A stretch of 64,000 bases of DNA from DAITPV01 sp050692555 (GTDB lineage Bacteria > Actinomycetota > UBA4738 > CALAEC01): the NCBI GenBank assembly GCA_050692555.1, contig JBOGVS010000007.1:21310-85309 (forward strand), given 5' to 3'. Positions 9,221 through 18,901 of this stretch are shown here, in pieces (within the stretch, counting starts at the first letter, position 1; each line of letters begins with the position of its first letter). Made by a program: the position numbers and the translations under genes. Under the pieces are notes generated by a model. That model did not search any database, was not told the DNA's origin, and worked only from the letters and a program-made list of their open reading frames with translations.

Positions 9221-10109
9221 AGCGCGCCAGACCTCCGGAGGTAATGGTCGAACGGCTCGCCGGTGACCCGCTCGTAGGCCTCCCGATAGCGGGACGCGGT
9301 CTGGCCCACCACCTCCGGAGGGAGGTCCGGCGCCGGCGGCTCGTGGTCCCACCCGCTGGCGTCGAGCCAGTCACGGACGTACTGCTTGTCGAAGGAGGGC
9401 TGTGGCCCTCCCGGCGCGTATCGGTCGGCCGGCCAGAACCGCGAGGAGTCCGGGGTCATGACCTCGTCGCACAGAGCGATCTCACCGTCGATGAACCCCA
9501 GCTCGAACTTGGTGTCGGCCAGGATCACCCCACGCTCCCGGGCCAAGGCCGCCCCCATCTCGTACAGCGTCAGCGTCAGCTCCTTCAGGCGCTGGGCCAG
9601 CCCCTGGCCCACCAGCTCGCCGGCCCGCTTCAGGCTGATGTTCTCGTCGTGGCCCTCCTCCGCCTTGGTGGCCGGGGTGAAGATGGGCTCCGGCAGGCGG
9701 TCGGACTCCACCAGCCCCGCCGGCAGCTCGATGCCGCAAACCGTTCCCGAGGCCCGGTACTCCTTCCATCCCGAACCCGACAGGTAGCCGCGGGCCACGC
9801 ATTCGATGGGGATCATCCGGGCCCGCCGGACCAGCATGGACCGGCCGGCCAGCTCGTCGCGGTGATCGCGGAACTCAACGGGAAAGTCGTCCACCGACGC
9901 GCTCAGCAGGTGGTTGGGCAGGACGTCCCTGGTCTTCTCGAACCAGAACAGCGAGAGCCCGGTGAGCACCCGCCCCTTGTCCGGGATCGGGGTGGGCAGG
10001 ACCACGTCGAACGCGGAGATCCGATCGCTGGTGACCATCAGGAGCTCGCCGGGCCCGGCGTCGTAGATGTCGCGGACCTTTCCCTTTGCATGGAGCTCGG
10101 CCAGGACGC

Positions 10110-10113
<4 letters not shown>
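9217..10113 (-). CDS. purC: SAICAR synthetase, read from a CTG start
   Basis: 298 residues. PurC joins aspartate to CAIR. The N terminus reads SVLAELHAKGKVRDIYDAG, the ATP-binding start of the family, and later motifs include IPIECVARGYLSGSGW, KAEEGHDENIS and DTKFELGF. No ATG, GTG or TTG lies at the right place. The codon that starts the conserved sequence is CTG at 10113, and it overlaps the purB stop as CTGA, exactly the geometry of the GTGA and ATGA junctions elsewhere in this operon. The next in-frame standard start would remove the nucleotide-binding strand. Start assignment is inferred but strongly constrained. Confidence 0.9.
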
Positions 10114-11411
<1,298 letters not shown>

Positions 11412-11430
11412 GTTGTCGGCTCCTCGGCGG

Positions 11431-11898
11431 TCACGACCGAAAGCCCTCGGCCAGGGACTCCTTGAACTCGTGCAGCTTCTTGCGAACCTCGGCGTCGCGC
11501 ACCGCCAGGATCTGGGCGGCCAGGATCGCGGCGTTCACTGCCCCGTCGATCCCCACGGTGGCCACCGGCACCCCCCGGGGCATCTGGACCGTGGAGTACA
11601 GGGCATCGGCCCCGCCGAGGTGGTCGGCGCCGACCGGCACACCGATCACCGGCAGGACCGTGCGGGCCGCGACCGCTCCGGCCAGGTGGGCGGCCCGGCC
11701 GGCCCCGCAGATGATGGCCACCAGCCCGCGGTCCTCGGCGGTCCGGGCGTACTCGTCGACCAGGTCCGGGGTGCGGTGCGCGGACATCACCAGGAACTCG
11801 CTGGGGATCCCCAGCCGCTCCAGGATCGCTTGAGCCTGCTGAAGCACCGGTCGGTCGGATTCGGACCCGACCAGGATCCCCACCAACGGGTCAGCCAC
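11431..11898 (-). CDS. purE: 5-(carboxyamino)imidazole ribonucleotide mutase / AIR carboxylase
   Basis: 155 residues. PurE forms CAIR. The family core is present: ILVGSESDRPVLQQAQAIL, VMSAHRTPDLVDEY, GVPV and STVQMPRGVPVATV. The usual GAGGAAHLPG of the PurK-dependent class reads GAGRAAHLAG here, and no purK is in this operon, so a CO2-using (class II-like) reaction is possible; that is inference from one motif. GTG 11898 starts the conserved sequence and lies 8 bases inside the end of purD; the upstream in-frame ATG would add a low-complexity leader within purD. Confidence 0.92.
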   Translation of the reverse strand: MADPLVGILVGSESDRPVLQQAQAILERLGIPSEFLVMSAHRTPDLVDEYARTAEDRGLVAIICGAGRAAHLAGAVAARTVLPVIGVPVGADHLGGADALYSTVQMPRGVPVATVGIDGAVNAAILAAQILAVRDAEVRKKLHEFKESLAEGFRS

Positions 11899-13162
11899 CA
11901 GCGGCCTCCTTGGCGATGTCGGTGCGATGGTGCATCCCCTCGAACGAGATGCGGGCGCAGGCCTCATACGCGCGGCGGCGCGCCTCGGCCAGATCGGTCC
12001 CCAGCGCGCTCACGGCCAGCACCCTTCCACCTGCGGTGACCACTCTACCGTCCCGGCGGCCGGTCCCCGCGTGGAACACCACGGCCTTGTCGGTCTTCCC
12101 GGCTTCCTCGAGTCCGCGGACCTCGATCCCGGTGCGATGCGGACCCGGGTATCCGCCGGAGGCCAGCACCACGGTGACGCAAGCCTCCTGGGCCCAGCCC
12201 ACCGCGTCCGGCGTGAGCGTCCCGTCCACACAGGCCGCCAGGGCCGCCGCCAGGTCCCCCCTGAAGCGAGGGAGCACGGTCTGGGTCTCCGGGTCGCCGA
12301 ACCGGGAGTTGAACTCCAGGACCTTCGGGCCATCCGAGGTGAGGATCAGCCCCCCGTACAGACACCCCCGATAGGGGATCCCTTCCCTGGCAAGAGCTCG
12401 GACCGTCCCCTCCATGATGTCCGAGAAGATCCGAGCCCCGTTTCCTTCGTCGACCCACGGGACGGGGGAGTACGCCCCCATCCCGCCCGTGTTGGGCCCC
12501 AGGTCTCCGTCGCCCGCTCGCTTGAAGTCCTGGGCGAACGCCAGCGGTACGACCCTTTCCCCGTCGGTCAATGCGAAGGCCGAGACCTCGCGGCCCTCCA
12601 GGAACTCCTCGATCAATACCCGCTCGCCCGAGGGGCCGAAGGCCCTGTCGACCATGGCCCGGCGGATCGCCTGTTCGGCTTCCCTCCGCGTGGTGGCGAT
12701 CGTGACGCCTTTCCCCGCCGCCAGCCCGTCGGCCTTGACGACGTACGGGGACTCCACCTTCCCCAGGTAGGAGATCGCCTCCTCAGGGCTGGTGAAGGCC
12801 TCCGCCCGTCCGGTGGGGATCCCGTGTCGACGGCAGACGTCCTTTGCCCACGACTTCGAGCCCTCGATCCGCGCGGCCGCCTTCGATGGTCCGAAGGCAC
12901 GGAAGCCCTTCGCCTCGAGCTCGTCCGCCAGTCCGGCCACCACGGCCGCATCCGGGCCGATGACCGTGAGGTCGATCCTCTGGCGATCCACCAGGTCAAC
13001 GATGGCGTGGAGATCGGTGGGCTCGATGGGAACACAGGTGGCCACCTCCTCGATCCCGGCGTTGCCGGGCGCTGCGTACAGGGCGTCGACCGATGGGCTC
13101 TGGGCGAGCTTCCAGGCGAGGGCGTGCTCCCGCCCTCCCCCGCCGACCACGAGCGCCCGCAC
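11891..13162 (-). CDS. purD: Phosphoribosylamine-glycine ligase
   Basis: 423 residues, single-domain length for GAR synthetase (ATP-grasp). It condenses phosphoribosylamine with glycine. The start VLVVGGGGREHALAWKLAQS-type motif appears as VVGGGGREHALAWKL, followed by VKADGLAAGKGV (ATP-grasp lysine region), EFLEGREVS and LEFNSRFGDPETQ (metal ligands). The stop overlaps purE by 8 bases, and 3 bases separate it from purA. Confidence 0.95.
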   Translation of the reverse strand: MRALVVGGGGREHALAWKLAQSPSVDALYAAPGNAGIEEVATCVPIEPTDLHAIVDLVDRQRIDLTVIGPDAAVVAGLADELEAKGFRAFGPSKAAARIEGSKSWAKDVCRRHGIPTGRAEAFTSPEEAISYLGKVESPYVVKADGLAAGKGVTIATTRREAEQAIRRAMVDRAFGPSGERVLIEEFLEGREVSAFALTDGERVVPLAFAQDFKRAGDGDLGPNTGGMGAYSPVPWVDEGNGARIFSDIMEGTVRALAREGIPYRGCLYGGLILTSDGPKVLEFNSRFGDPETQTVLPRFRGDLAAALAACVDGTLTPDAVGWAQEACVTVVLASGGYPGPHRTGIEVRGLEEAGKTDKAVVFHAGTGRRDGRVVTAGGRVLAVSALGTDLAEARRRAYEACARISFEGMHHRTDIAKEAAGG

Positions 13163-13165
13163 GAG

Positions 13166-14440
13166 CTAGGCGGCCTCCACGGTCTGCTCGCGAGCGGGGC
13201 CCACGGAGATCGTCTGGACAGGGATCCCGGCCAGCTCCTCGATCCGTTGCACGTAGGCCCGCGCCGGAAGGGGAAGCTCGCCGGCACTCCGGGCGCCGAC
13301 GAGCTCCTCCGGCCATCCCTGGAGCTCCTCGTATACCGGCTCGGCCTTGTGGACGATCGACTGGTGGGGAGGGAAGTCCTCGTACTTCCGGCCCTCGTAA
13401 CGGTAGGCCACGCAGATCTTGACGCTGGGAAGGCCCGACAGCACGTCGAGCTTGGTGAGGAAGATCTCGGTGAGGCCGTTCACCCGGGCGGCGTACCGAA
13501 GCAGCACGGCGTCGAACCAGCCACACCGCCGCCGCCTGCCGGTGGTGGTCCCGAACTCCTGCCCGCGCTCCTGCATGCGGTTCCCCGCGTCGCCGGTGTC
13601 CTCCGTGGGGAACGGACCCGAGCCCACCCGAGTCACGTAGGCCTTGGTCACGCCGATGATCCGCTCGGCTTCCTTCGGTCCCAAGCCGGCGCCGACCAGC
13701 GCGCCACCGGCCACCGGGTTCGAAGACGTCACGAACGGGTACGTGCCGTGGTCCAGGTCCAGGAGAGTGCCCTGGGCCCCTTCCAGGAGGATGTGCTTCC
13801 CCTGGCGCAGCGCTCCGTACAGGACCGACGACGTGTCCGCGATGTGGGAAGCCAGGCGATCCCCGTAGCCCAGGTAGTGGCGAACGATCTCCTCGTGATC
13901 CAGCGGGAGGCGGTTGTAGACCTTGGACAGGATGGCGTTCTTCTCCTTGAGGACGACCTCGAGCTTCTGCCGGAAGATCTTCTCGTCGGTGAGGTCCTGG
14001 ACCCGGAGGCCGATCCGGGCGGCCTTGTCCGCGTACGCGGGCCCGATCCCTCGCTTCGTCGTCCCCAGCCTCTGCTTCCCGAGATATCGCTCGGTGACCC
14101 TATCCAGCTCCAGGTGGTACGGCATGATCAGGTGGGCGTTGCTGGACACCAGCAGTCGGGAGGCATCGATCCCCCTGGTCCCCAGCTCGTCCATCTCCTC
14201 CAGGAGGACCCGGGGATCGACCACCACCCCATCGGCGATCACCGGGGTGATGTGCGGATACAGGATCCCCGAAGGGATCAGGTGAAGCTTGAGGGTGTGG
14301 CCCCCGGCCTTGACGGTGTGGCCGGCGTTGTTGCCACCCTGGTACCGGACCACGAAGTCCATGTGGTCGGCCAGCAGGTCGGTGGCCTTGCCCTTGCCCT
14401 CGTCACCCCACTGGGTGCCCACGAGGATGGTGGCCGGCAT
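13166..14440 (-). CDS. purA: Adenylosuccinate synthetase, first gene of the purine operon
   Basis: 424 residues. PurA commits IMP to AMP with GTP and aspartate. The GTP-binding start GTQWGDEGKGK, the IMP loop QGGNNAGHT, and the later TTKRGIGPAYADK and TTGRRRRCGWFD are all intact. ATG 14440 follows a weak purine-rich stretch (AGGGA). As the first gene after a strong hairpin (14463-14486), it probably lies just behind the operon promoter. Placing purA first in one operon with the IMP pathway genes is less usual than a separate purA locus. Confidence 0.95.
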   Translation of the reverse strand: MPATILVGTQWGDEGKGKATDLLADHMDFVVRYQGGNNAGHTVKAGGHTLKLHLIPSGILYPHITPVIADGVVVDPRVLLEEMDELGTRGIDASRLLVSSNAHLIMPYHLELDRVTERYLGKQRLGTTKRGIGPAYADKAARIGLRVQDLTDEKIFRQKLEVVLKEKNAILSKVYNRLPLDHEEIVRHYLGYGDRLASHIADTSSVLYGALRQGKHILLEGAQGTLLDLDHGTYPFVTSSNPVAGGALVGAGLGPKEAERIIGVTKAYVTRVGSGPFPTEDTGDAGNRMQERGQEFGTTTGRRRRCGWFDAVLLRYAARVNGLTEIFLTKLDVLSGLPSVKICVAYRYEGRKYEDFPPHQSIVHKAEPVYEELQGWPEELVGARSAGELPLPARAYVQRIEELAGIPVQTISVGPAREQTVEAA

Positions 14441-14462
14441 CGTTCCCTAGCGTAGCGTGACG

Positions 14463-14486
14463 GCGGGGGCCCCGAGGGGCCCCCGC
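14463..14486 (-). terminator. GC-rich hairpin between dodecin gene and purA
   Basis: A perfect inverted repeat, GCGGGGGCCCC paired with GGGGCCCCCGC around a 2-base centre. It lies after the dodecin stop and before purA on the minus strand. There is no U-tract, as is common in GC-rich actinobacteria. It probably ends the dodecin transcript and separates it from the purine operon; an attenuation role for purA is an alternative. Confidence 0.55.
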
Positions 14487-14504
14487 GAACGATCGTGAGC
14501 GCGG

Positions 14505-14708
14505 CTAGCGCTCGATCCTGAACTTGATCCGGACGTGGGTGTGGTACTCCTTGATCTCGCTCCCGTCCACTACGGCCGAGGTCTCCAGCACGTCCATCCC
14601 CTCGATCCCGCGGAGGGTCTTGGCCGCGTCGGAGAGCGCCTGTGAAGCTGCGTCCCGCCAGGACTCCGAGGACACCCCCACGAGGTCGATTGTCTTGATG
14701 ACCGCCAC
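14505..14708 (-). CDS. Dodecin-type flavin-binding protein
   Basis: 67 residues. Dodecins are small dodecameric proteins that stack and store FMN or riboflavin derivatives. The sequence VAVIKTIDLVGVSSESW, the flavin-stacking tryptophan, AVV then EIKEYHTHVRIKFRIE fit the family along the whole length. The ribosome site decides the start: AGGAGG (14715-14720) sits 6 bases before GTG 14708, while the in-frame GTG 14714 directly abuts it and is too close. It is the last gene before the hairpin upstream of purA. Confidence 0.9.
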   Translation of the reverse strand: MAVIKTIDLVGVSSESWRDAASQALSDAAKTLRGIEGMDVLETSAVVDGSEIKEYHTHVRIKFRIER

Positions 14709-14798
14709 GCTCACCCTCCTCTCGCTCTCGGCGGGCCCGTCCGGGCCCGGCGGCATTCTACGGACCGGCTCGCCGACCGGCCAACCGGTGGCTGGCGG

Positions 14799-15701
14799 TC
14801 AGGAGTTGTACACGTCGATCATCCGCCGGTAGTTGGCGGAGATCCGCTCCGTGGCGTCCTCCCGGGCGGTGGCTTCGGCGAGGTACTCCTTGAGCGGGTC
14901 CCACCAGATCGTCCGGCCGATGGCGAACCCGATGTACCCGGGCACCCCGGATCCCTGCTTCAGCCAGTGCTCCACCGCGGCGTCGTCGGCGCCCCGGCCC
15001 AGGACCACGCAGGCCACCTCGTCCCTGCCGTTCGAGCGGACCAGCTCCGCCACAGCCCGGCAGTCCTCCCGGCGGTCCAGCCCCTCGATCTTCCACACGT
15101 CCGGCTCGACGCCCGCGGCCTGGAGGTCTCGGATCGACTGGCGCATCAGCTCGGGACGGAGCTCCTTGTCGTACCGGTCGGTGTCGCCACCCACGGAGGC
15201 CAGCTGGGACTCCTCCGCCGGCACCAGCAGCTCGAACAGAAACCTCCGGTCACGCTCGTGCAGCCAGTCCGAGAGTCGCCGGAGCCGGGCCGACTGGCGG
15301 GCGTTCATCTCCCGGTCGCCCTCCGGGTTGTACCGGACCAGCACCTTGCTGAACGTGGGATCGAACTCCTCGATGTGGGCCCCGAAGTCCTCGCCGTACT
15401 CGAAGTCGAATTCGTCCTGGCCGCTCTTCTCCACCGGCATGGCCAGGACGACGCCCTCCTTCTTCCCCCGGCGGGCCAGGTCGGCGCCGAACTGCTCATC
15501 GACGAGCATCCCGGCGGCCTCCTTCTGAGCTCCCTCCTCCAGGGCCCTGAGGAACCCCTCGAAGATGACCGCCTTGGCGTCGGAGATCCGCTCGGCGTCT
15601 TCGGGAGTCGGCGGGCCCTCGATCCCCAGCATCTTCTTCTGGAACGAGCCGCGATGGTCGAACGCCAGGATGTACAGGGACTTGGTGTATCCGAGCGTCA
15701 T
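14799..15701 (-). CDS. DUF2090 (IolC C-terminal domain-like) class I aldolase-fold protein
   Basis: 300 residues. The sequence opens LYILAFDHRGSFQKKM and has VDEQFGA, VLVRYNPEGD and WKIEGLD, features of the DUF2090 domain that forms the C-terminal half of some IolC proteins and is also found alone. The fold is a TIM-barrel aldolase; a 2-deoxy-5-keto-gluconate-6-phosphate aldolase role is suggested by the IolC fusion but no inositol genes are here. Start ATG 15701 has AGGAGGT about 9 bases upstream. A substrate cannot be read from the sequence. Confidence 0.75.
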   Translation of the reverse strand: MTLGYTKSLYILAFDHRGSFQKKMLGIEGPPTPEDAERISDAKAVIFEGFLRALEEGAQKEAAGMLVDEQFGADLARRGKKEGVVLAMPVEKSGQDEFDFEYGEDFGAHIEEFDPTFSKVLVRYNPEGDREMNARQSARLRRLSDWLHERDRRFLFELLVPAEESQLASVGGDTDRYDKELRPELMRQSIRDLQAAGVEPDVWKIEGLDRREDCRAVAELVRSNGRDEVACVVLGRGADDAAVEHWLKQGSGVPGYIGFAIGRTIWWDPLKEYLAEATAREDATERISANYRRMIDVYNS

Positions 15702-15751
15702 CGGTCGAACACCTCCTGGTTCGGGTAACCCGGACATTCTGTCAGACCGGT

Positions 15752-17152
15752 TCAGGACCGGCCAACGGCGGCCTCCACCTGCGCCGGCCACGAGGAGTTG
15801 TGCACCGCCCGGCCCAGGAACGCCTTCCGGGCCCACCGAAGATGGTCCAGCTTGCGGAGGGCCACCCGGTACCTGCCGAAGGGGCCCTGCTGGATCTGTT
15901 CCTCCGGCAGGTAGATGGGCTCCCGGCGGAAGTTCAACTGGAGGAGCGCCCGATTCAGCCGGGCGATCGACCGTCCCACCTCCTCTGCGAGGGCCTCTCC
16001 GGACAGGGACGCGAACCGGTCCGGCTCCATGAGCCGGAACAGGTAGGTGGCGTGGCCGGAACCGGAGGCCACCTCCTGGGCCACCGCGTTCACCGGTCGG
16101 TCCTCGGAAGCCAGGGGACAGAAGTACCACAGGTCGGTCGACGCCTCCCCGGGCTCCGGAGCCTCTTCTTCCACGGTCGCCTCGCCCGATGGAGCTCCGG
16201 CCCCAGTTACGCTGGATGCGGCCCCGACACGCCGCGACACGCCTTGCTCGCGCCGCTCCGAGCGGCTCTGGCGATCGGTGGCCGAGCCGGCCTGGAGATC
16301 CGGGCCCTCCCACGCAGCCGCGGCGGGCCGATCCTCCTTCTCGGTCAGGACGGCCTTGACCCCGAACGCCGCCCACCCCGGCGGCGTCATGGCCCTGAGC
16401 CGCTCGTAGGAGGCCCGGAGCTGGTCGGTGGCCGAAGCGGCCTCCTCCAGCCGGGGCCACACCGTCGGATCGACCGCGTCGATGTCCCGTTGCTGCGCTG
16501 CGCGACCGTCGCGGAGGAGGGTGGCCAGGCGGGACAGGGACGCCGGCTCGATCCCCGGCAGCAGGCCGGCCAGGGTGGCCGAGGTCCGGCGGGCCAGGTC
16601 GTCGAGCAGGCGACGAAGCTCGCCCCGGAACTCCTCGGAGCGCTTGGCCAGGTGACCGAACACTAGGGTCCGGCCGTCGTCGGTGACCACCCGGACCTGG
16701 TACAGCTCCTCGTCCCAGTCCACCCGTTCCACGAACGAGAACGGCACGCCGAACATGGTCCCCCGCTCGGGGATCACCACCAGGAGGTCCTCGTAGACCC
16801 GGACCTCCACCGGGACGGGTGTGGGGCTCCCCAACAGCTTCCCGGGGAAGGTATCCTGTAGGTTCACCCCCCGGAGCAGCAGGTCACGCTCCAACACCTC
16901 GTGGCGACGGGCCCGCAGGTCGGCCAGCAGCTGACCGTAGGCCTTACCGAGCATCGTGAGCTCGTAGCGGGTCCCGGTGTGGTCTTCGAGGCGAAGGACG
17001 TAGTCGTCGTCGTGGACGTCCTCGAGGTCCACCAGGGGGACGTGGACCGGGTCGCCGTGTTCGGGGACGACCTGGATGGCGTCCTCGGTCAGCTCGATGT
17101 CGGCCGCGCCGGGCGCGCCGTCGCCGACGCGGGCCTGTCCGGCGTACCCCAA
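15752..17152 (-). CDS. Unrecognised protein with two tandem PH/GRAM-like halves, paired with a zinc-ribbon protein
   Basis: 466 residues; no family recognised with certainty. The first 190 residues contain two beta-rich stretches (about 18-75 and 105-170), each alternating short strands with acidic turns such as VPLVDLEDVHDDDYVLRLED and VPFSFVERVDWDEELYQVRVV (quoted only in part), consistent with a repeated PH- or GRAM-like fold. A helical middle and a variable acidic linker follow. The C-terminal 150 residues (LWYFCPLASEDRPVNAVAQEV onward) form a second conserved-looking block. No signal peptide or membrane segment. The start is TTG 17152, one base after the stop of the zinc-ribbon gene, so the two are a tight pair. 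Confidence 0.6.
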   Translation of the reverse strand: MGYAGQARVGDGAPGAADIELTEDAIQVVPEHGDPVHVPLVDLEDVHDDDYVLRLEDHTGTRYELTMLGKAYGQLLADLRARRHEVLERDLLLRGVNLQDTFPGKLLGSPTPVPVEVRVYEDLLVVIPERGTMFGVPFSFVERVDWDEELYQVRVVTDDGRTLVFGHLAKRSEEFRGELRRLLDDLARRTSATLAGLLPGIEPASLSRLATLLRDGRAAQQRDIDAVDPTVWPRLEEAASATDQLRASYERLRAMTPPGWAAFGVKAVLTEKEDRPAAAAWEGPDLQAGSATDRQSRSERREQGVSRRVGAASSVTGAGAPSGEATVEEEAPEPGEASTDLWYFCPLASEDRPVNAVAQEVASGSGHATYLFRLMEPDRFASLSGEALAEEVGRSIARLNRALLQLNFRREPIYLPEEQIQQGPFGRYRVALRKLDHLRWARKAFLGRAVHNSSWPAQVEAAVGRS

Positions 17153-17153
17153 C

Positions 17154-17789
17154 CTACAGCTGGTTCCCGCACTCGGGGCAGAACTTCGTGCCCCGGGGTG
17201 ACTCGGTCCCGCACTTCGCGCACGCCACGGGCATCGTCAGCGGCTTGCCGCACTCGGGACAGAACTTCCCGGAGTGCTCGGCCTCCGCTCCGCAGTGCGG
17301 ACAGAGGGCCACCTGCCTCCGCTCGACGTTGACATCCTTGGTCCAGTCGACCTCCTGGACCTTCTCCTGGACCTGGCCCAGCTGAGCCTGAGATTGCATC
17401 GTAGCGATCTCCTGCTCGAGCTTGGGAGCGTCGTTGACGCACAGGCCGTACTCCTCGTTCCAGCAGATCTCGTTGCACACCCACTGGCCGCAGCGGTGGC
17501 ACTGCTTGAAGTACGGCGCCATCTCCTCCACGGCCTTCTTGAGGGCCTTGTCCTTGGCCTGGGACTCGGTGAGGTCCTTGGCCTCCTGGCCGGCGTAGCC
17601 GACGTTCCCCAGCGCTCCCCCCAGCAGGCCGCCGAGTCCTCGGGCCACCTTGGTGCCCACCCCCAGGGCGGAGGCCTGGAACCCGGACTTGTAGCCGTTG
17701 CCGCAACGCTCACAGAAGAACTCGAACTGGTAGCCGGCCTCCGTCGAGTGATCGGTGTAGTTGTCTGAGAATGGGACGATCCCTGCCAT
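17154..17789 (-). CDS. Zinc-ribbon protein with four CxxC knuckle sets
   Basis: 211 residues. A CERCG knuckle near residue 27 is followed by a Gly/Ala-rich segment, then QCHRCGQWVCNEICW, a helical region, and two classic double zinc ribbons, LCPHCGAEAEHSGKFCPECG and ACAKCGTESPRGTKFCPECG. The ribbons probably bind zinc and act as adaptors; nothing catalytic is visible. ATG 17789 has an AAGGAGG site 7 to 8 bases upstream. The gene ends one base before the TTG start of the 466-residue partner, suggesting a two-protein module. Function unknown. Confidence 0.8.
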   Translation of the reverse strand: MAGIVPFSDNYTDHSTEAGYQFEFFCERCGNGYKSGFQASALGVGTKVARGLGGLLGGALGNVGYAGQEAKDLTESQAKDKALKKAVEEMAPYFKQCHRCGQWVCNEICWNEEYGLCVNDAPKLEQEIATMQSQAQLGQVQEKVQEVDWTKDVNVERRQVALCPHCGAEAEHSGKFCPECGKPLTMPVACAKCGTESPRGTKFCPECGNQL

Positions 17790-17870
17790 CGAGGTTCCTC
17801 CTTGTCGGGCTCCCCTGTTTATACCGCCCCAGGGACTCCGGTAGGAATAGCCCAAATGGGCCATCCCGCC

Positions 17871-18155
17871 CTAGTCCGAGGAACCCCCGGATCGGGAGGC
17901 CAGGTACGCCTCCATGGCTTCCTCGGCCCGGTCGCTGTCGTCCTGGCTGAGCATCTTCAAGAGGCCCGCCACCACCAGGACCATCAGGACGGCCATGAGG
18001 CCGGCCACCACCCCCACCCGGATGGCCAGGGTTCGGGAGAGCTCGTAGCACCGGAGCCCCTCCTCGCCGGCCCCGCAGATCGACGCCCCGGTGATGGAGG
18101 CCGCCACTCCGACCGCCAGCCCGACCACCAGGCCGGCGCCCAGGAGGAGCCACAC
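17871..18155 (-). CDS. Small two-helix membrane protein, unknown function
   Basis: 94 residues as called from GTG 18155, with membrane helices at about 2-22 and 47-67 and an acidic tail ending SRSGGSSD. The start is doubtful: no ribosome site precedes GTG 18155, whereas a perfect AGGAGG lies at 18189-18194, 5 bases before a GTC codon that would give a typical basic N terminus (TARTRKARLVW). No ATG, GTG, TTG or CTG lies at that spacing, so either a very rare start is used or a base is wrong. Confidence 0.6.
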   Translation of the reverse strand: MWLLLGAGLVVGLAVGVAASITGASICGAGEEGLRCYELSRTLAIRVGVVAGLMAVLMVLVVAGLLKMLSQDDSDRAEEAMEAYLASRSGGSSD

Positions 18156-18194
18156 CAGCCGTGCCTTGCGCGTCCTCGCCGTGACCTGGACCTC

Positions 18195-18845
18195 CTATGA
18201 GGGGAACGGAACCTCGGGCGTCAGCAGCTCGACCCGCACGGGCTGGGCCGCCTTCCGGAAGACCGCACCATCGGAGCTGGGAGCGGTTCCCGGGAAGAAC
18301 CCGCCGTAGTGCATGGGGACGGCGATCTGGGGCGACATGGCCTTGGCCAGGCCGGCCGCCTCTTCCGCGTCCATGGTGAACCCGGCCCCTCCGATCGGCA
18401 GGAGCGCCACGTCGGCTGCCAGCTGTTCCAGCTCGGGCAGGTGGTCGGTGTCGCCGGCGTGGTAATAGGAGCGGCCTTCCAGCTCGAGCACGAAACCGAC
18501 CCAGTTGTTCCGCTTGGGATGGTTCTCCTGGCGGCCCTCAACGATGTTGTACGCGGGGACCACCTGGGCCTTGACTCCAGCGACATCCACGCTGTCCCCG
18601 GGCTTCACTGCCTTCACGTCACCGGACAGCTCCTTGGCGACGTCACCGGGTGCCACGAACACCGTCCCGTCCTTCCGGACCTTCTCGAGGTCCGCCTTGG
18701 AGTAATGGTCGTCGTGGGCATGGGTGATGAACACCACGTCGGCGGGCTGTGGGTCGGTGACGTCCCAGGGGTCGATGTACAGGGTCAGGCCATCTCCCGA
18801 CCATCGGTAGCCGGACTGCTTGTACCAGGTGAACCGCTCGAGCAT
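18195..18845 (-). CDS. UlaG-like metallo-beta-lactamase-fold hydrolase
   Basis: 216 residues. The metal-binding motif is T-HAHDDH (H42, H44, D46, H47), with further ligands in YYHAGDTDHLPE and in MHYGG near the C terminus. Overall order and short length match the UPF0173/UlaG branch of metal-dependent hydrolases, most with no known substrate. Divergent from the MFS gene at 18902, with a 12-base palindrome in the 56-base gap that could be a shared operator. Confidence 0.85.
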   Translation of the reverse strand: MLERFTWYKQSGYRWSGDGLTLYIDPWDVTDPQPADVVFITHAHDDHYSKADLEKVRKDGTVFVAPGDVAKELSGDVKAVKPGDSVDVAGVKAQVVPAYNIVEGRQENHPKRNNWVGFVLELEGRSYYHAGDTDHLPELEQLAADVALLPIGGAGFTMDAEEAAGLAKAMSPQIAVPMHYGGFFPGTAPSSDGAVFRKAAQPVRVELLTPEVPFPS

Positions 18846-18856
18846 TCCCCCACCTC

Positions 18857-18868
18857 CTGTCCGGACAG
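18857..18868. promoter_or_regulatory. 12-base perfect palindrome between divergent hydrolase and MFS genes
   Basis: CTGTCCGGACAG reads identically on both strands and lies centrally in the only 56 bases separating two divergent starts. A dimeric repressor site controlling both genes is a reasonable inference; no regulator gene is adjacent. Confidence 0.35.
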
Positions 18869-18901
18869 CCTACCGGACGGCCCCTGATAGCCTCGGGGCC
18901 C

